A DNA stretch of 6,948 nucleotides from contig DYHL01000143.1 of NCBI GenBank assembly GCA_020724185.1, positions 1 to 6,948 on the forward strand, in the 5' to 3' direction. A program made the position numbers and the translations under genes. The stretch comes from Candidatus Nitrosymbiomonas sp. Its GTDB lineage: Bacteria; Sysuimicrobiota; Sysuimicrobiia; Sysuimicrobiales; Humicultoraceae. Numbering within the stretch: position 1 is the stretch's first letter; the number at the start of each line of letters is the position of its first letter. A model generated the notes under the pieces. The model had not been told where the DNA came from, ran no database searches, and saw nothing but the letters and a program-made list of their open reading frames with translations. This document shows, in pieces, positions 1 to 6,838 of this stretch.

Positions 1-84
1 TTCCTGGCGGCGCTCGACCGCGGGTTCGTGATCTGCAGCCTGCTGGAGGCCGCCGCCCCAGCAGGCGAGACCCCGGTTACATGA
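1..84 (+). CDS. 3' end of an unidentified upstream gene (partial)
   Basis: Frame 1 is open from the window edge to a TGA at 82-84, giving 27 codons that end in AGETPVT. Codon use is GC-rich, as in the genes that follow. The stop overlaps the first base of the next gene's Shine-Dalgarno sequence (AGGAGAGG, 84-91), the spacing of co-transcribed genes. The short tail loosely resembles the C-terminal helix of Gfo/Idh/MocA-type oxidoreductases, which often end in a similar GRPV-like motif. That is too little sequence to assign a family, so the product is left unnamed. Confidence 0.5.
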   Translation, partial: FLAALDRGFVICSLLEAAAPAGETPVT

Positions 85-100
85 GGAGAGGTACGCGATC

Positions 101-1060
101 GTGAGCACCGACGCGCTGACGGTGCTGGTGCTGTCCAGGGTCGAGGAGCGTCACCTTGACGAGATCCGCGCCGTGGATCCGCGCGTCCGCGTGCTGGTGG
201 CGACCGACCCCGGGCACGCCCAGGCTCTGGCCGCGGAGGCCGAGGTCATCGTTGCCTGGCAGATCCCACAGCCGTTACTGGACCGGGCCGAGCGGCTGCG
301 CTGGATCCACGCCACCGCCGCCGGCGTGGACGGGCTGCTGGTGCCTGCCGTGGTCGAAGGACGCGTCAGGCTGACGAGCAGCGTGGGGATCCACTCCACG
401 GTGCTGCCCGAGCACGTGATGGCCTTGGTTCTGGCGTTTTCCAGGCGCCTGCACGTGGCCGTTCGACTCCAGTCGGTCCGCCGGTGGGATCGGGCGGCGT
501 GCGTCGGAGACGAGGTTGAGGGCAGGGTCCTGGGCGTGCTGGGGCTTGGCGCCATCGGGAGAGCCCTGTCGCGCCGGGCTTCGGCGTTTGGCATGCGGGT
601 GATCGGAACCAAGCGAACGCCGGAGGCGATGCCCTACCTGGAGCGCGTCCTGCCGCCCGAGGGCACCGACCAGGTTCTGGGAGAAGCGGACTACGTGGTG
701 GTGCTGCTTCCGCTCACGCGGCAGACCCGCGGGCTGATTGACGCCCGGGCGCTCTCGCTGATGAAACGGTCGGCCGTGCTCATCAACGTGGGACGCGGTC
801 CCGTGGTGGTGGAGGAGGCGCTCATCGCAGCCCTGCGGGGCGGCGTGATAGCAGGCGCCGGCCTGGACGTTTTCGAGCGCGAGCCGCTGTCCCCGGACAG
901 CCCGCTGTACGAAATGGAGAACGTTATCATAACACCGCACGTCTCAGGCGCCTCGCCGACCTACTTCGACCGGGCGATTCCACTGTTCTGCGAGAATCTC
1001 CGTAGATATCTGGCCGGGGCGCCGATGCTCAACGTGGTGGATCCCGAGCGGGGCTACTAG
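101..1060 (+). CDS. D-2-hydroxyacid dehydrogenase (NAD(P)-dependent)
   Basis: This is a 319-residue cytoplasmic oxidoreductase of the D-isomer-specific 2-hydroxyacid dehydrogenase family, which interconverts 2-keto acids and D-2-hydroxy acids. The split substrate domain is formed by residues 1 to about 100 and the C-terminal tail. The Rossmann domain begins near residue 142, with GLGAIG at 148-153. Catalytic residues are present: Arg232 in NVGRG, Glu261 in DVFEREPL, and His280 in TPHVSG. After the second beta strand the sequence reads GTKRTP (169-174), with basic residues where NAD-specific members carry Asp, so NADP(H) preference is inferred. The exact substrate (glyoxylate, hydroxypyruvate or another) cannot be read from sequence. 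The GTG start at 101 is chosen because AGGAGAGG (84-91) lies 9 bases upstream. The gene sits 28 bases before the EF-G-like gene, probably in one operon but without an obvious functional link. Confidence 0.93.
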   Translation: MSTDALTVLVLSRVEERHLDEIRAVDPRVRVLVATDPGHAQALAAEAEVIVAWQIPQPLLDRAERLRWIHATAAGVDGLLVPAVVEGRVRLTSSVGIHSTVLPEHVMALVLAFSRRLHVAVRLQSVRRWDRAACVGDEVEGRVLGVLGLGAIGRALSRRASAFGMRVIGTKRTPEAMPYLERVLPPEGTDQVLGEADYVVVLLPLTRQTRGLIDARALSLMKRSAVLINVGRGPVVVEEALIAALRGGVIAGAGLDVFEREPLSPDSPLYEMENVIITPHVSGASPTYFDRAIPLFCENLRRYLAGAPMLNVVDPERGY

Positions 1061-1080
1061 CGGCCCGCACGGCGACAAGT

Positions 1081-1088
1081 GGAGGAGG
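1081..1088 (+). promoter_or_regulatory. Strong Shine-Dalgarno of the EF-G-like gene; start ambiguous
   Basis: GGAGGAGG touches the ATG at 1089 with no spacer. An in-frame TTG at 1095 lies 6 bases after it, which is a normal spacing, and would begin the protein at MKRYSPDQ. The first GGAGG copy (1081-1085) leaves 3 bases before the ATG. Both starts are possible, and the TTG fits ribosome spacing better. Confidence 0.55.
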
Positions 1089-3191
1089 ATGACCTTGAAG
1101 CGCTACAGTCCGGACCAGATAAGGAACCTCGCCGTCGTCGGGCACGGCGGAACGGGTAAGACAACCCTGGTGGAGGCGATGCTCTTTCGCACGGGGGCCA
1201 TTGACCGCCAGGGCCGGGTGGACGACGGCACGACCACCACGGACTTCGACCCTGAGGAGATCAGGCGCAAGCACACGATCAACGCGTCGCTGGCTCCCCT
1301 TGAGTGGGAGGACGCCAAGATCAACCTGATTGACACGCCCGGATACCCGGACTTCCTGGGCGAGATGGTCGGAGCGATGCGCGTCTGCGAGGGCGCGCTG
1401 GTGGTCGTGGACGCGCGGGCCGGCGTTGAGGTGCAGACCGAGCAGGCATGGGCGCGGGCGGATGAACAGGGCCTGGCCAGGGTGGTGATCGTGAACCGCC
1501 TGGACCGCGAGCACGCCAGCTTCGCCCAGACCATGGAAGGGTTGAATGCCAGATTCGGGAAGCAGATCGTCCCGCTGCACCTGCCGATCGGCACCGAGGC
1601 AGGGCTCTGCGGGGTCGTAGACTTGCTCACGATGAAGGCGCACACAGTGCGCGACGGGCAGGAATCGGTGCAGGAGATGCCCGCCGAACTGACCGAGGAG
1701 GCAACGGCCGCGCGTGAGCGACTGATGGAGGTGGCCGCCGAGAGCGACGACGCGCTGCTGGAGAAGTACCTGGAAGCCGGCATGCTGAGCGACGAGGAGC
1801 TCCGCCGCGGCCTGATCGCCGGGGTCCGCGCCGGCAAGATCGTGCCCGCCGTGCCCGCGTCCGCCACCAGGCGGATTGGGGTGAGCCAGGTGCTGTCGGC
1901 GATCGTTGACCTCCTGCCCTCCCCGGTCTCCCGCGGCCCAGTTTCCGGCACGCACCCGCGGAACGGATCAGAGGTTCCGGTTGAGCCGTCCGAGGCCGGT
2001 CCGTTCGCGGCCCTGGTCTTCAAGACCATGGCCGATCCCTACGTCGGTAGGCTGTCGTACTTCCGCGTCTACGGCGGGACATTCGCGTCGGACTCCCACG
2101 TTTACAACGCGTCTCGTGACAAGACGGAACGGGTGGGCCAGCTCTATCGCCTGCGCGGCAAGCAACAAGAGGCCACACCGCAGGTTGGCCCGGGCGACAT
2201 GGGCGCCGTGGCCAAGCTTTCCGAGACCGCCACCGGGAACACGCTGTGCTCCAAGGAGGCACGGGTCCGCCTGGCGCCGGTAGTGTTTCCCCAGCCCGCG
2301 ATCTCGATGGCGATCGAGCCCAAGAGCAAGGCCGACGAAGACAAGATGGGCAATGCCCTGCACCGCCTGGCAGAAGAGGATCCAACGTTCAGCGTTCGCC
2401 GCGATCCCGAGCTCAAGCAGACCGTGATCTCGGGCATGGGCGAGTCCCATCTAGAGATCATGGCCGACCGGCTGCGGCGCAAGTTCGGCGTGGACGTGGT
2501 GCTGTCGTCCCCGCGCGTAGCCTACCGAGAGACCATAAAGGGTCGCGGCAAGGCACAGGGGCGGCACGTCAAGCAGAGCGGCGGGCGCGGGCAGTATGGG
2601 GTGTGCTTCGTGGAGGTAGAGCCGCTTCCCCGTGGCAGCGGATTCGAGTTCGTGGACAAGATCTTCGGCGGAGCGATACCCAACCAGTACATCCCCTCTG
2701 TCGAGAAGGGCGCACGCAAGGCGTTGGAGGAAGGCATTCTGGCCGGGTACCAGGTGGTGGACGTCAGGGTCACGCTTGTGGATGGGAAATACCACGACGT
2801 GGACTCCTCGGACATAGCGTTCCAGCTCGCCGGCGCGCTGGGGGTTAGGGAGGCGGCGACACAGGCCGGGTTGACCTTGCTGGAGCCGATCCTGGACCTG
2901 GCGGTGCGCGTCCCCGAAGTCCTCATGGGCGACATCATCGGTGACCTGAACTCAAAGCGTGCCCGCATCATCGGCATGGAGTCGCAGGGCGATGGTACGA
3001 CGATCGTAAGAGCTCAGGTCCCGCAGGGAGAAGTTCTCCGGTACGCCTCGGACCTCCGGTCCATTACCGGAGGGCGCGGGTCGTTCACCGCTTCCTTCTC
3101 CCGCTATGATCCCGTTCCCGGGCACGTGGCCGACCGGCTGGTGGCCGAGGCCCGGCGCCAGAAGGAGGAGGCGGAGGGTACCCGGGCATAA
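1089..3191 (+). CDS. fusA: EF-G-like translational GTPase (EF-G-2 type paralogue)
   Basis: The 700-residue protein has the full five-domain EF-G architecture, so it is a ribosome-associated GTPase. The G domain holds a P-loop GHGGTGKT (18-25), switch I around KHTIN (61-65), G3 as DTPGY (82-86) and G4 as NRLD (136-139). Domain II begins near 303, domain III near 400, domain IV near 478 with GGRGQYGV (498-505) and the tip motif YHDVDSS (568-574), and domain V near 598. Canonical EF-G has AHIDAGKT, DTPGH and NKMD. The differences here, above all Tyr86 for the catalytic His, match the divergent EF-G-2/FusA2-like branch known from Thermus and actinobacteria. The intact domain IV tip argues for a translocation-like action. 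There are no ribosomal protein or tuf genes beside it, so the canonical str-operon fusA is probably elsewhere (inference). The start may be ATG 1089 or TTG 1095. It precedes dnaG by 44 bases. Confidence 0.93.
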   Translation: MTLKRYSPDQIRNLAVVGHGGTGKTTLVEAMLFRTGAIDRQGRVDDGTTTTDFDPEEIRRKHTINASLAPLEWEDAKINLIDTPGYPDFLGEMVGAMRVCEGALVVVDARAGVEVQTEQAWARADEQGLARVVIVNRLDREHASFAQTMEGLNARFGKQIVPLHLPIGTEAGLCGVVDLLTMKAHTVRDGQESVQEMPAELTEEATAARERLMEVAAESDDALLEKYLEAGMLSDEELRRGLIAGVRAGKIVPAVPASATRRIGVSQVLSAIVDLLPSPVSRGPVSGTHPRNGSEVPVEPSEAGPFAALVFKTMADPYVGRLSYFRVYGGTFASDSHVYNASRDKTERVGQLYRLRGKQQEATPQVGPGDMGAVAKLSETATGNTLCSKEARVRLAPVVFPQPAISMAIEPKSKADEDKMGNALHRLAEEDPTFSVRRDPELKQTVISGMGESHLEIMADRLRRKFGVDVVLSSPRVAYRETIKGRGKAQGRHVKQSGGRGQYGVCFVEVEPLPRGSGFEFVDKIFGGAIPNQYIPSVEKGARKALEEGILAGYQVVDVRVTLVDGKYHDVDSSDIAFQLAGALGVREAATQAGLTLLEPILDLAVRVPEVLMGDIIGDLNSKRARIIGMESQGDGTTIVRAQVPQGEVLRYASDLRSITGGRGSFTASFSRYDPVPGHVADRLVAEARRQKEEAEGTRA

Positions 3192-3235
3192 CGGCAAGTT
3201 GTGGAAGGTTGACTGAATGAGGACCCCTGAGGGCA

Positions 3236-4999
3236 ATGAGTCGCGGGTGGATACTGGGTGAGGTCAAGGAGGAGATCAGGAGACGGACCGACATCGTCGC
3301 CATGGTCTCGGCCCATGCCGCGCTGAAGAAGTCCGGCCGTTACTACAAGGGGCTCTGTCCCTTCCACCAGGAGAAGACACCGTCGTTCCACGTGGACCCG
3401 GAGCGGGGGTTGTTTCACTGCTTCGGCTGCGGCGCGGGCGGCGACGTCTTCGACTTCGCGATGCGCTCCGCCAACCTCACCTTCATGGAGGCCGCCCAGG
3501 AACTAGGCCGTCGAGCCGGCGTTGAGGTCGAGACCTCGCCGGATGCCGCGCAGCGGGCATCGGAGAGGGAGCAGGTCCTGCGCGCGCTGGACGCCGCCGG
3601 CGAGTACTTCCGGGCGTCGCTGGCACAAACGGGGCGCAAAGCGCGGGCGTACCTGGAGCGGCGCGGGGTGAACGCAGAGACCGCCGGCCGATTTCGTCTC
3701 GGCTATGCGCCGCCGGGGTGGGATGGAATGCTGACCGCGCTCCAGGCCCGGGAGTATCCGGTAGCGGTGCTGGAGCAGGCCGGCCTTGTCGCGTCGAGGG
3801 CCAGTGGGGGCCACTACGACGTGTTCCGCGACCGCCTGATGTTCCCAATCCTGGACCTGCAGGACCGGGTGGTGGCCTTCGGCGGCCGCGCGCTCGACGA
3901 GGCCGAACCCAAGTACCTGAACTCGAAGGAGACCCTCGCGTTCTCGAAGGGCAAGGCGCTCTACGCGCTCGGCGCCGCCCGCGACACGATTCGGGAGCGA
4001 GGGGAGGTGCTGGTGGTCGAGGGTTACATGGATGCCCTGGCTTGCCACCAGTTCGGGTTTCGCAACACGGTGGCATCCCTGGGGACCGCGCTCACCGCCG
4101 ATCAGGTGGGGCTGCTCAGACGGTTCGCCCCGCGTGCCGTGCTGGTGTACGATCCGGACCAGGCCGGAGCGGCGGCGGCCGAGCGCGGTCTGACGCTCTG
4201 CGAAGAGGCGGAGGTATCGGTCCGGGTGGCCGTCCTGCCTACCGGCGAGGATCCCGACGCCTACCTGCGGAGCCACGGCGCCGAAGCGTTCGGCCGTCTG
4301 CTGTCCGAGGCGCTTCCCATGTTTGAGTATCGGCTCGAGACCGCCGTTTCCAGGCATGACCCCGGGTCGAGGGAAGGGAAACTCGCGCTTGTTGACGAAA
4401 TGTTGGATGTTATTCAGACGGTGGCAAATCCGGTTCGTGCGGCAGAGTATCTGCGCGCGCTGGCTGGACGGTTCGCCCTGCCCGAAGAAGCGCTGCGCCA
4501 GCGGTTGCGGTCGCGGAAGCGGTCGGGGCGTTCGCCCGCACAGCAGAAGGGCGCGATGACGCTCGGCGGCGACCGGGCCCGGGACGAAGCGGAACGGCTG
4601 TTGCTACACCTGATGGTGGCGGAGCCGTCCCGCAGGGCGGAGATTGCCCGGGCGCTGGCCGCCGATGCTTTTTCAGTGCCGGCCCACCGGAGTCTGGCGG
4701 TGGCCCTTCTGTCGTCGCCAGAGGCCGACGCCGGGACGCTGCGTGAGGGGCTGGATGACGCGGCCGCGGCCCTGCTGGTGCGGCTGGCGTTTGAACCGCC
4801 GCCGGTGACCGAGCGGGACAAGGACCGGGCCGCTGCCGAGGCAGTGCGCTACCTGGTGCACACCAGCCCGGCGGCAGTGGAGCGGGAGCGACTGTGGGCG
4901 GCGCTGCAGGCTGCCCAGGCGAGCGGGGACGAGACGGAGCTTCGTCGGCTCCAGGCCGCCTATGCTGAGATCATCACGGCGGGCCGGCGACGGAACTAG
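3236..4999 (+). CDS. dnaG: DNA primase DnaG
   Basis: This is the 587-residue replicative primase, which makes RNA primers for DNA polymerase at the fork and is recruited by the DnaB helicase. The N-terminal CHC2 zinc ribbon has Cys41, His44, Cys62 and Cys65 in CPFHQEKTPSF and HCFGCG. The catalytic core includes the conserved YLNSKET (227-233) and FSKGKALYAL (236-245) stretches. The TOPRIM fold follows, with EGYMD (262-266) and DPD (306-308) as metal-binding acidic residues. The second TOPRIM motif reads YDPDQAG where many primases have DGD, which keeps both aspartates. Residues from about 445 to the end form the less conserved helical helicase-binding region. Length is close to the usual 600. 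The ATG at 3236 is the first ATG after an in-frame stop at 3218-3220. GAGG (3229-3232) lies 3 bases before it and GAGGA (3219-3223) lies 12 bases before. The rpoD gene follows after 31 bases, the classical arrangement. Confidence 0.97.
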   Translation: MSRGWILGEVKEEIRRRTDIVAMVSAHAALKKSGRYYKGLCPFHQEKTPSFHVDPERGLFHCFGCGAGGDVFDFAMRSANLTFMEAAQELGRRAGVEVETSPDAAQRASEREQVLRALDAAGEYFRASLAQTGRKARAYLERRGVNAETAGRFRLGYAPPGWDGMLTALQAREYPVAVLEQAGLVASRASGGHYDVFRDRLMFPILDLQDRVVAFGGRALDEAEPKYLNSKETLAFSKGKALYALGAARDTIRERGEVLVVEGYMDALACHQFGFRNTVASLGTALTADQVGLLRRFAPRAVLVYDPDQAGAAAAERGLTLCEEAEVSVRVAVLPTGEDPDAYLRSHGAEAFGRLLSEALPMFEYRLETAVSRHDPGSREGKLALVDEMLDVIQTVANPVRAAEYLRALAGRFALPEEALRQRLRSRKRSGRSPAQQKGAMTLGGDRARDEAERLLLHLMVAEPSRRAEIARALAADAFSVPAHRSLAVALLSSPEADAGTLREGLDDAAAALLVRLAFEPPPVTERDKDRAAAEAVRYLVHTSPAAVERERLWAALQAAQASGDETELRRLQAAYAEIITAGRRRN

Positions 5000-5030
5000 A
5001 CGCCGTATTTGAGGCGGGTCAGGTTAGGAG

Positions 5031-6140
5031 ATGGCGAAGAAGAAGCCGCTAGTCCAGGTGACCACCGAGGAGCTCACGCCCGAGCTGCGGGCGCTTGTTG
5101 AGCTCGGGCGCAAGCGTGGCTTCCTGACCCACGACGACGTCCTTGAGCAGTTCCCAGAGATCGAGCAGAACGTGGACCAGGTGGACCGGCTCTACGCGAT
5201 CCTGGCCGAGCAGGGGATCGAGATCGTCGAGGACGCCAAGGAGGTTGAGGCCCGGCCGAAACGCGAGGTCGAGGAGGAGGCCGAATCCTCCATCAAGGCC
5301 CCGGAAGGGATCTCGATTGACGATCCGGTCCGGATGTACCTCAAGGAGATCGGCAAGGTGGCGCTGCTCACCCAGCCGCAGGAGGTCTCGCTGGCGCAGC
5401 GGATGGAGAAAGGCGATGAGGAGGCCAAGCGGCGCCTGATCGAGGCCAACCTCCGGCTGGTCGTCTCGATCGCCAAGAAGTACGTGGGCCGAGGGATGCT
5501 GTTTTTGGATCTCATCCAGGAGGGCAACCTGGGGCTGATCCGCGCGGTCGAGAAGTTCGACTGGCGCAAGGGCTACAAGTTCAGCACCTATGCCACCTGG
5601 TGGATCAGGCAGGCGATCACGCGCGCGCTGGCCGACCAGGCACGGACGATCCGCATCCCGGTACACATGGTTGAAACGATCAACAAGCTGGTGCGCATCT
5701 CGCGGCAGCTTCTTCAGGAGCTGGGGCGCGAGCCCATCCCCGAGGAGATTGCCGCGGCGATGGGCCTACCGGTGGAGCGGGTGCGCGAGATCAACAAGAT
5801 CGCCCAGGAGCCGATCTCGCTGGAAACGCCCATCGGCGAAGAGGAGGACAGCCACCTCGGTGACTTCATCGAAGATCACGAGGCCCTGGCGCCTGCAGAG
5901 GCCGCCTCGTTCACGATGCTCAAGGAGCAGCTCGAGGGCGTGCTCGAAACCCTGACCCCGCGCGAGCGCAAGGTCTTGAGGTTGCGGTTCGGTCTGGACG
6001 ACGGCCGGCCGCGCACGCTGGAAGAGGTGGGGCGGGAGTTTGGGGTCACCCGTGAGCGCATCCGGCAGATCGAGGCCAAGGCGTTGCGCAAGTTGCGGCA
6101 TCCCAGCCGCAGCAAGCGGTTGAAGGACTTCATCGAGTAG
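5031..6140 (+). CDS. rpoD: Primary sigma factor RpoD/SigA (sigma-70 group 1)
   Basis: This 369-residue housekeeping sigma factor directs RNA polymerase to -10/-35 promoters. Region 1.1 spans about residues 10-75 and is followed by an acidic Glu-rich linker (79-86). Region 1.2 starts at DDPVRMYLKEIG (97-108). Region 2 carries the core-binding and -10 melting and recognition segments, including YVGRGMLFLDLIQEGN (151-166) and GYKFSTYATWWIRQAITRA (181-199). Region 3 follows from about 201 to 285. Region 4.2 contains RTLEEVG and the helix-turn-helix RERIRQIEAKALRKL (341-355), and the protein ends in SRSKRLKDFIE. The long non-conserved insert of proteobacterial RpoD is absent, so it is close to SigA in size. 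An in-frame TAG at 5025-5027 excludes an earlier start. GGAG (5027-5030) abuts the ATG directly, and AGG at 5021-5023 gives a 7-base spacing. It is probably transcribed with dnaG. The stop lies 12 bases from the convergent carbonic anhydrase. Confidence 0.98.
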   Translation: MAKKKPLVQVTTEELTPELRALVELGRKRGFLTHDDVLEQFPEIEQNVDQVDRLYAILAEQGIEIVEDAKEVEARPKREVEEEAESSIKAPEGISIDDPVRMYLKEIGKVALLTQPQEVSLAQRMEKGDEEAKRRLIEANLRLVVSIAKKYVGRGMLFLDLIQEGNLGLIRAVEKFDWRKGYKFSTYATWWIRQAITRALADQARTIRIPVHMVETINKLVRISRQLLQELGREPIPEEIAAAMGLPVERVREINKIAQEPISLETPIGEEEDSHLGDFIEDHEALAPAEAASFTMLKEQLEGVLETLTPRERKVLRLRFGLDDGRPRTLEEVGREFGVTRERIRQIEAKALRKLRHPSRSKRLKDFIE

Positions 6141-6152
6141 TCAGGCGCTTAG

Positions 6153-6719
6153 TCAGCCGGCACCCGGCACACCGTCGAGGAAATCTACCACTCCAGTCTC
6201 CAGTCCGTGTCGCAGGTGGTTTGCGGAGGCGCGGATGTTCGCCCGAACGGCCTGCCGCATCAGAACATCCGGATCGTGCCTAAGTCCTGTCGCCAGCAAC
6301 GCTTCCACGGCCGGCCGGATGCGGTCAACTATCGAACGGAGGTTTCGTGACGGGCCTTCCGTCGGACGGCCAAGTTCCTCTAAGGTGGCCAGAACCGCCC
6401 CGCACCTGGAGTGGCCCAACACCACGACAAGTCGTGTGCCGAACCGCTCCGCGGCGAACTCCACGCTGCCGACTTGAGAAGGGGCAACGATGTTTCCGGC
6501 AACACGGATGACAAACAGGTCCCCCAGGCCTTGATCAAAGACGATTTCCGCCGGCACCCGTGAATCAGAACATCCGAGAACGATGGCGAACGGCTGCTGG
6601 CCTGCCACCAACTCCTTGCGCCGTGCCTGGATCGGGAGGACCTCGCGGCCCGAGAGGCCGGCCACGAAACGACGGTTCCCTTCTCGTAGGCGTTCGAGTG
6701 CTTCTCGCGCAGAGATCAT
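6153..6719 (-). CDS. Beta-class carbonic anhydrase, apparently shortened near the C-terminus
   Basis: The enzyme would catalyse reversible hydration of CO2 to bicarbonate in the cytoplasm. Counting from the ATG at 6719-6717 (188 residues), the zinc ligands are Cys50, His103 and Cys106, and the Asp52-Arg54 dyad lies in CSDSRVPAE. GNRRFV near the N-terminus and VIRVAGNIV (70-78) are also typical. In related enzymes HLRHG is followed by a helix and an LLVVGAEYS-like strand before LETGVVDF. Here HLRHG (168-172) runs straight into LETGVVDFLDG (173-183), so roughly 20 residues seem to be missing in frame. Family members are usually somewhat over 200 residues. Activity is therefore uncertain, since the lost piece is an edge strand of the core sheet. 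A TTG at 6722-6720 is an alternative start and is better spaced (7 bases) from AAGGA (plus-strand 6730-6734). Base composition, hand-counted on two 60-base lines, is about 57-58% GC, lower than the 60-72% of two lines sampled in dnaG and rpoD. Confidence 0.92.
   Translation of the reverse strand: MISAREALERLREGNRRFVAGLSGREVLPIQARRKELVAGQQPFAIVLGCSDSRVPAEIVFDQGLGDLFVIRVAGNIVAPSQVGSVEFAAERFGTRLVVVLGHSRCGAVLATLEELGRPTEGPSRNLRSIVDRIRPAVEALLATGLRHDPDVLMRQAVRANIRASANHLRHGLETGVVDFLDGVPGAG
6191..6204. repeat. 7-bp perfect tandem repeat at the carbonic anhydrase junction
   Basis: The plus strand reads CTCCAGT twice in direct succession (6191-6197 and 6198-6204). On the coding strand this is ACTGGAG-ACTGGAG, covering the Leu-Glu-Thr-Gly codons directly after HLRHG. 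It sits exactly where residues appear to be missing compared with the family. It could be a trace of slippage or a short-homology event, or simple coincidence. Confidence 0.6.
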
Positions 6720-6729
6720 CAATGCTTGG

Positions 6730-6734
6730 TCCTT
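6730..6734 (-). promoter_or_regulatory. Ribosome binding site of the carbonic anhydrase
   Basis: On the minus strand AAGGA lies 7 bases before a TTG (6722-6720) and 10 bases before the ATG (6719-6717) that follows it in frame. The spacing favours the TTG and codon preference favours the ATG. The two starts differ by one residue. Confidence 0.5.
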
Positions 6735-6736
6735 GT

Positions 6737-6758
6737 TCGGCTGACGCCGGCGTTAGAT
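6737..6758 (-). other. attC-like half site (R''-L'' half) before the carbonic anhydrase
   Basis: The minus strand reads ATCTAAC (a match to the integron R'' consensus RYYYAAC), then five bases GCCGG, then CGTCAGCCGA. This resembles the first half of known attC sites such as attC-aadA7, where AAC, five bases and GTTCAAGCCGA occur in that order (compared from memory). No matching L'-R' half with a GTTRRRY box follows before or within the start of the carbonic anhydrase, so a complete site is not present. The stretch also contains a perfect 10-bp palindrome ACGCCGGCGT (6744-6753), which alone could be an operator or chance in GC-rich DNA. Confidence 0.25.
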
Positions 6759-6838
6759 TGCCTCAGGGATGCGTCGGCTGCGGGTTCGAGATGCAGCAGT
6801 TCAGCCTGCATCCAGGAGGGACCATACCGCAATCCAAC
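6752..6838. repeat. 87-bp nested inverted repeat in the carbonic anhydrase leader
   Basis: The ends GTTAGATTGC (6752-6761) and GCAATCCAAC (6829-6838) are complementary at 9 of 10 positions. Inside, CCTC (6761-6764) pairs with GAGG (6816-6819), GGATGC (6767-6772) with GCATCC (6808-6813), and GGCTG (6776-6780) with CAGCC (6802-6806). An alternative 7-bp stem is GATGCAG (6790-6796) with CTGCATC (6806-6812). The segment lies upstream of the carbonic anhydrase, so in its transcript it would be a folded 5' leader. It has no reading frame of its own that can be supported. The outer arms also match the two attC-type boxes, whose consensus sequences are complementary to each other. Confidence 0.5.

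Noticed and set aside
1029..1955. Long minus-strand open frames opposite the EF-G-like gene (to about 308 codons)
   Set aside because: They lie wholly opposite a well-supported gene in GC-rich DNA, show no recognisable domain, and are rich in Arg, Pro and Ser or His, as expected for shadow frames.
3503..4357. Long open frames on both strands within dnaG (284 codons minus, 202 codons plus)
   Set aside because: They overlap the DnaG catalytic core, where the real frame has every primase motif. Composition is low-complexity and no ribosome binding site is convincing.
6156..6168. GCCGG-CAC-CCGGC hairpin as a rho-independent terminator for rpoD
   Set aside because: The stem is only 5 bp with a 3-base loop, there is no following T-run, and it lies within the final codons of the carbonic anhydrase.
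6781..6800. GGGTTCGAG resembling the T-loop of a tRNA
   Set aside because: The flanking bases do not form a 5-bp T stem, and no acceptor, D or anticodon arm can be drawn around it on either strand.
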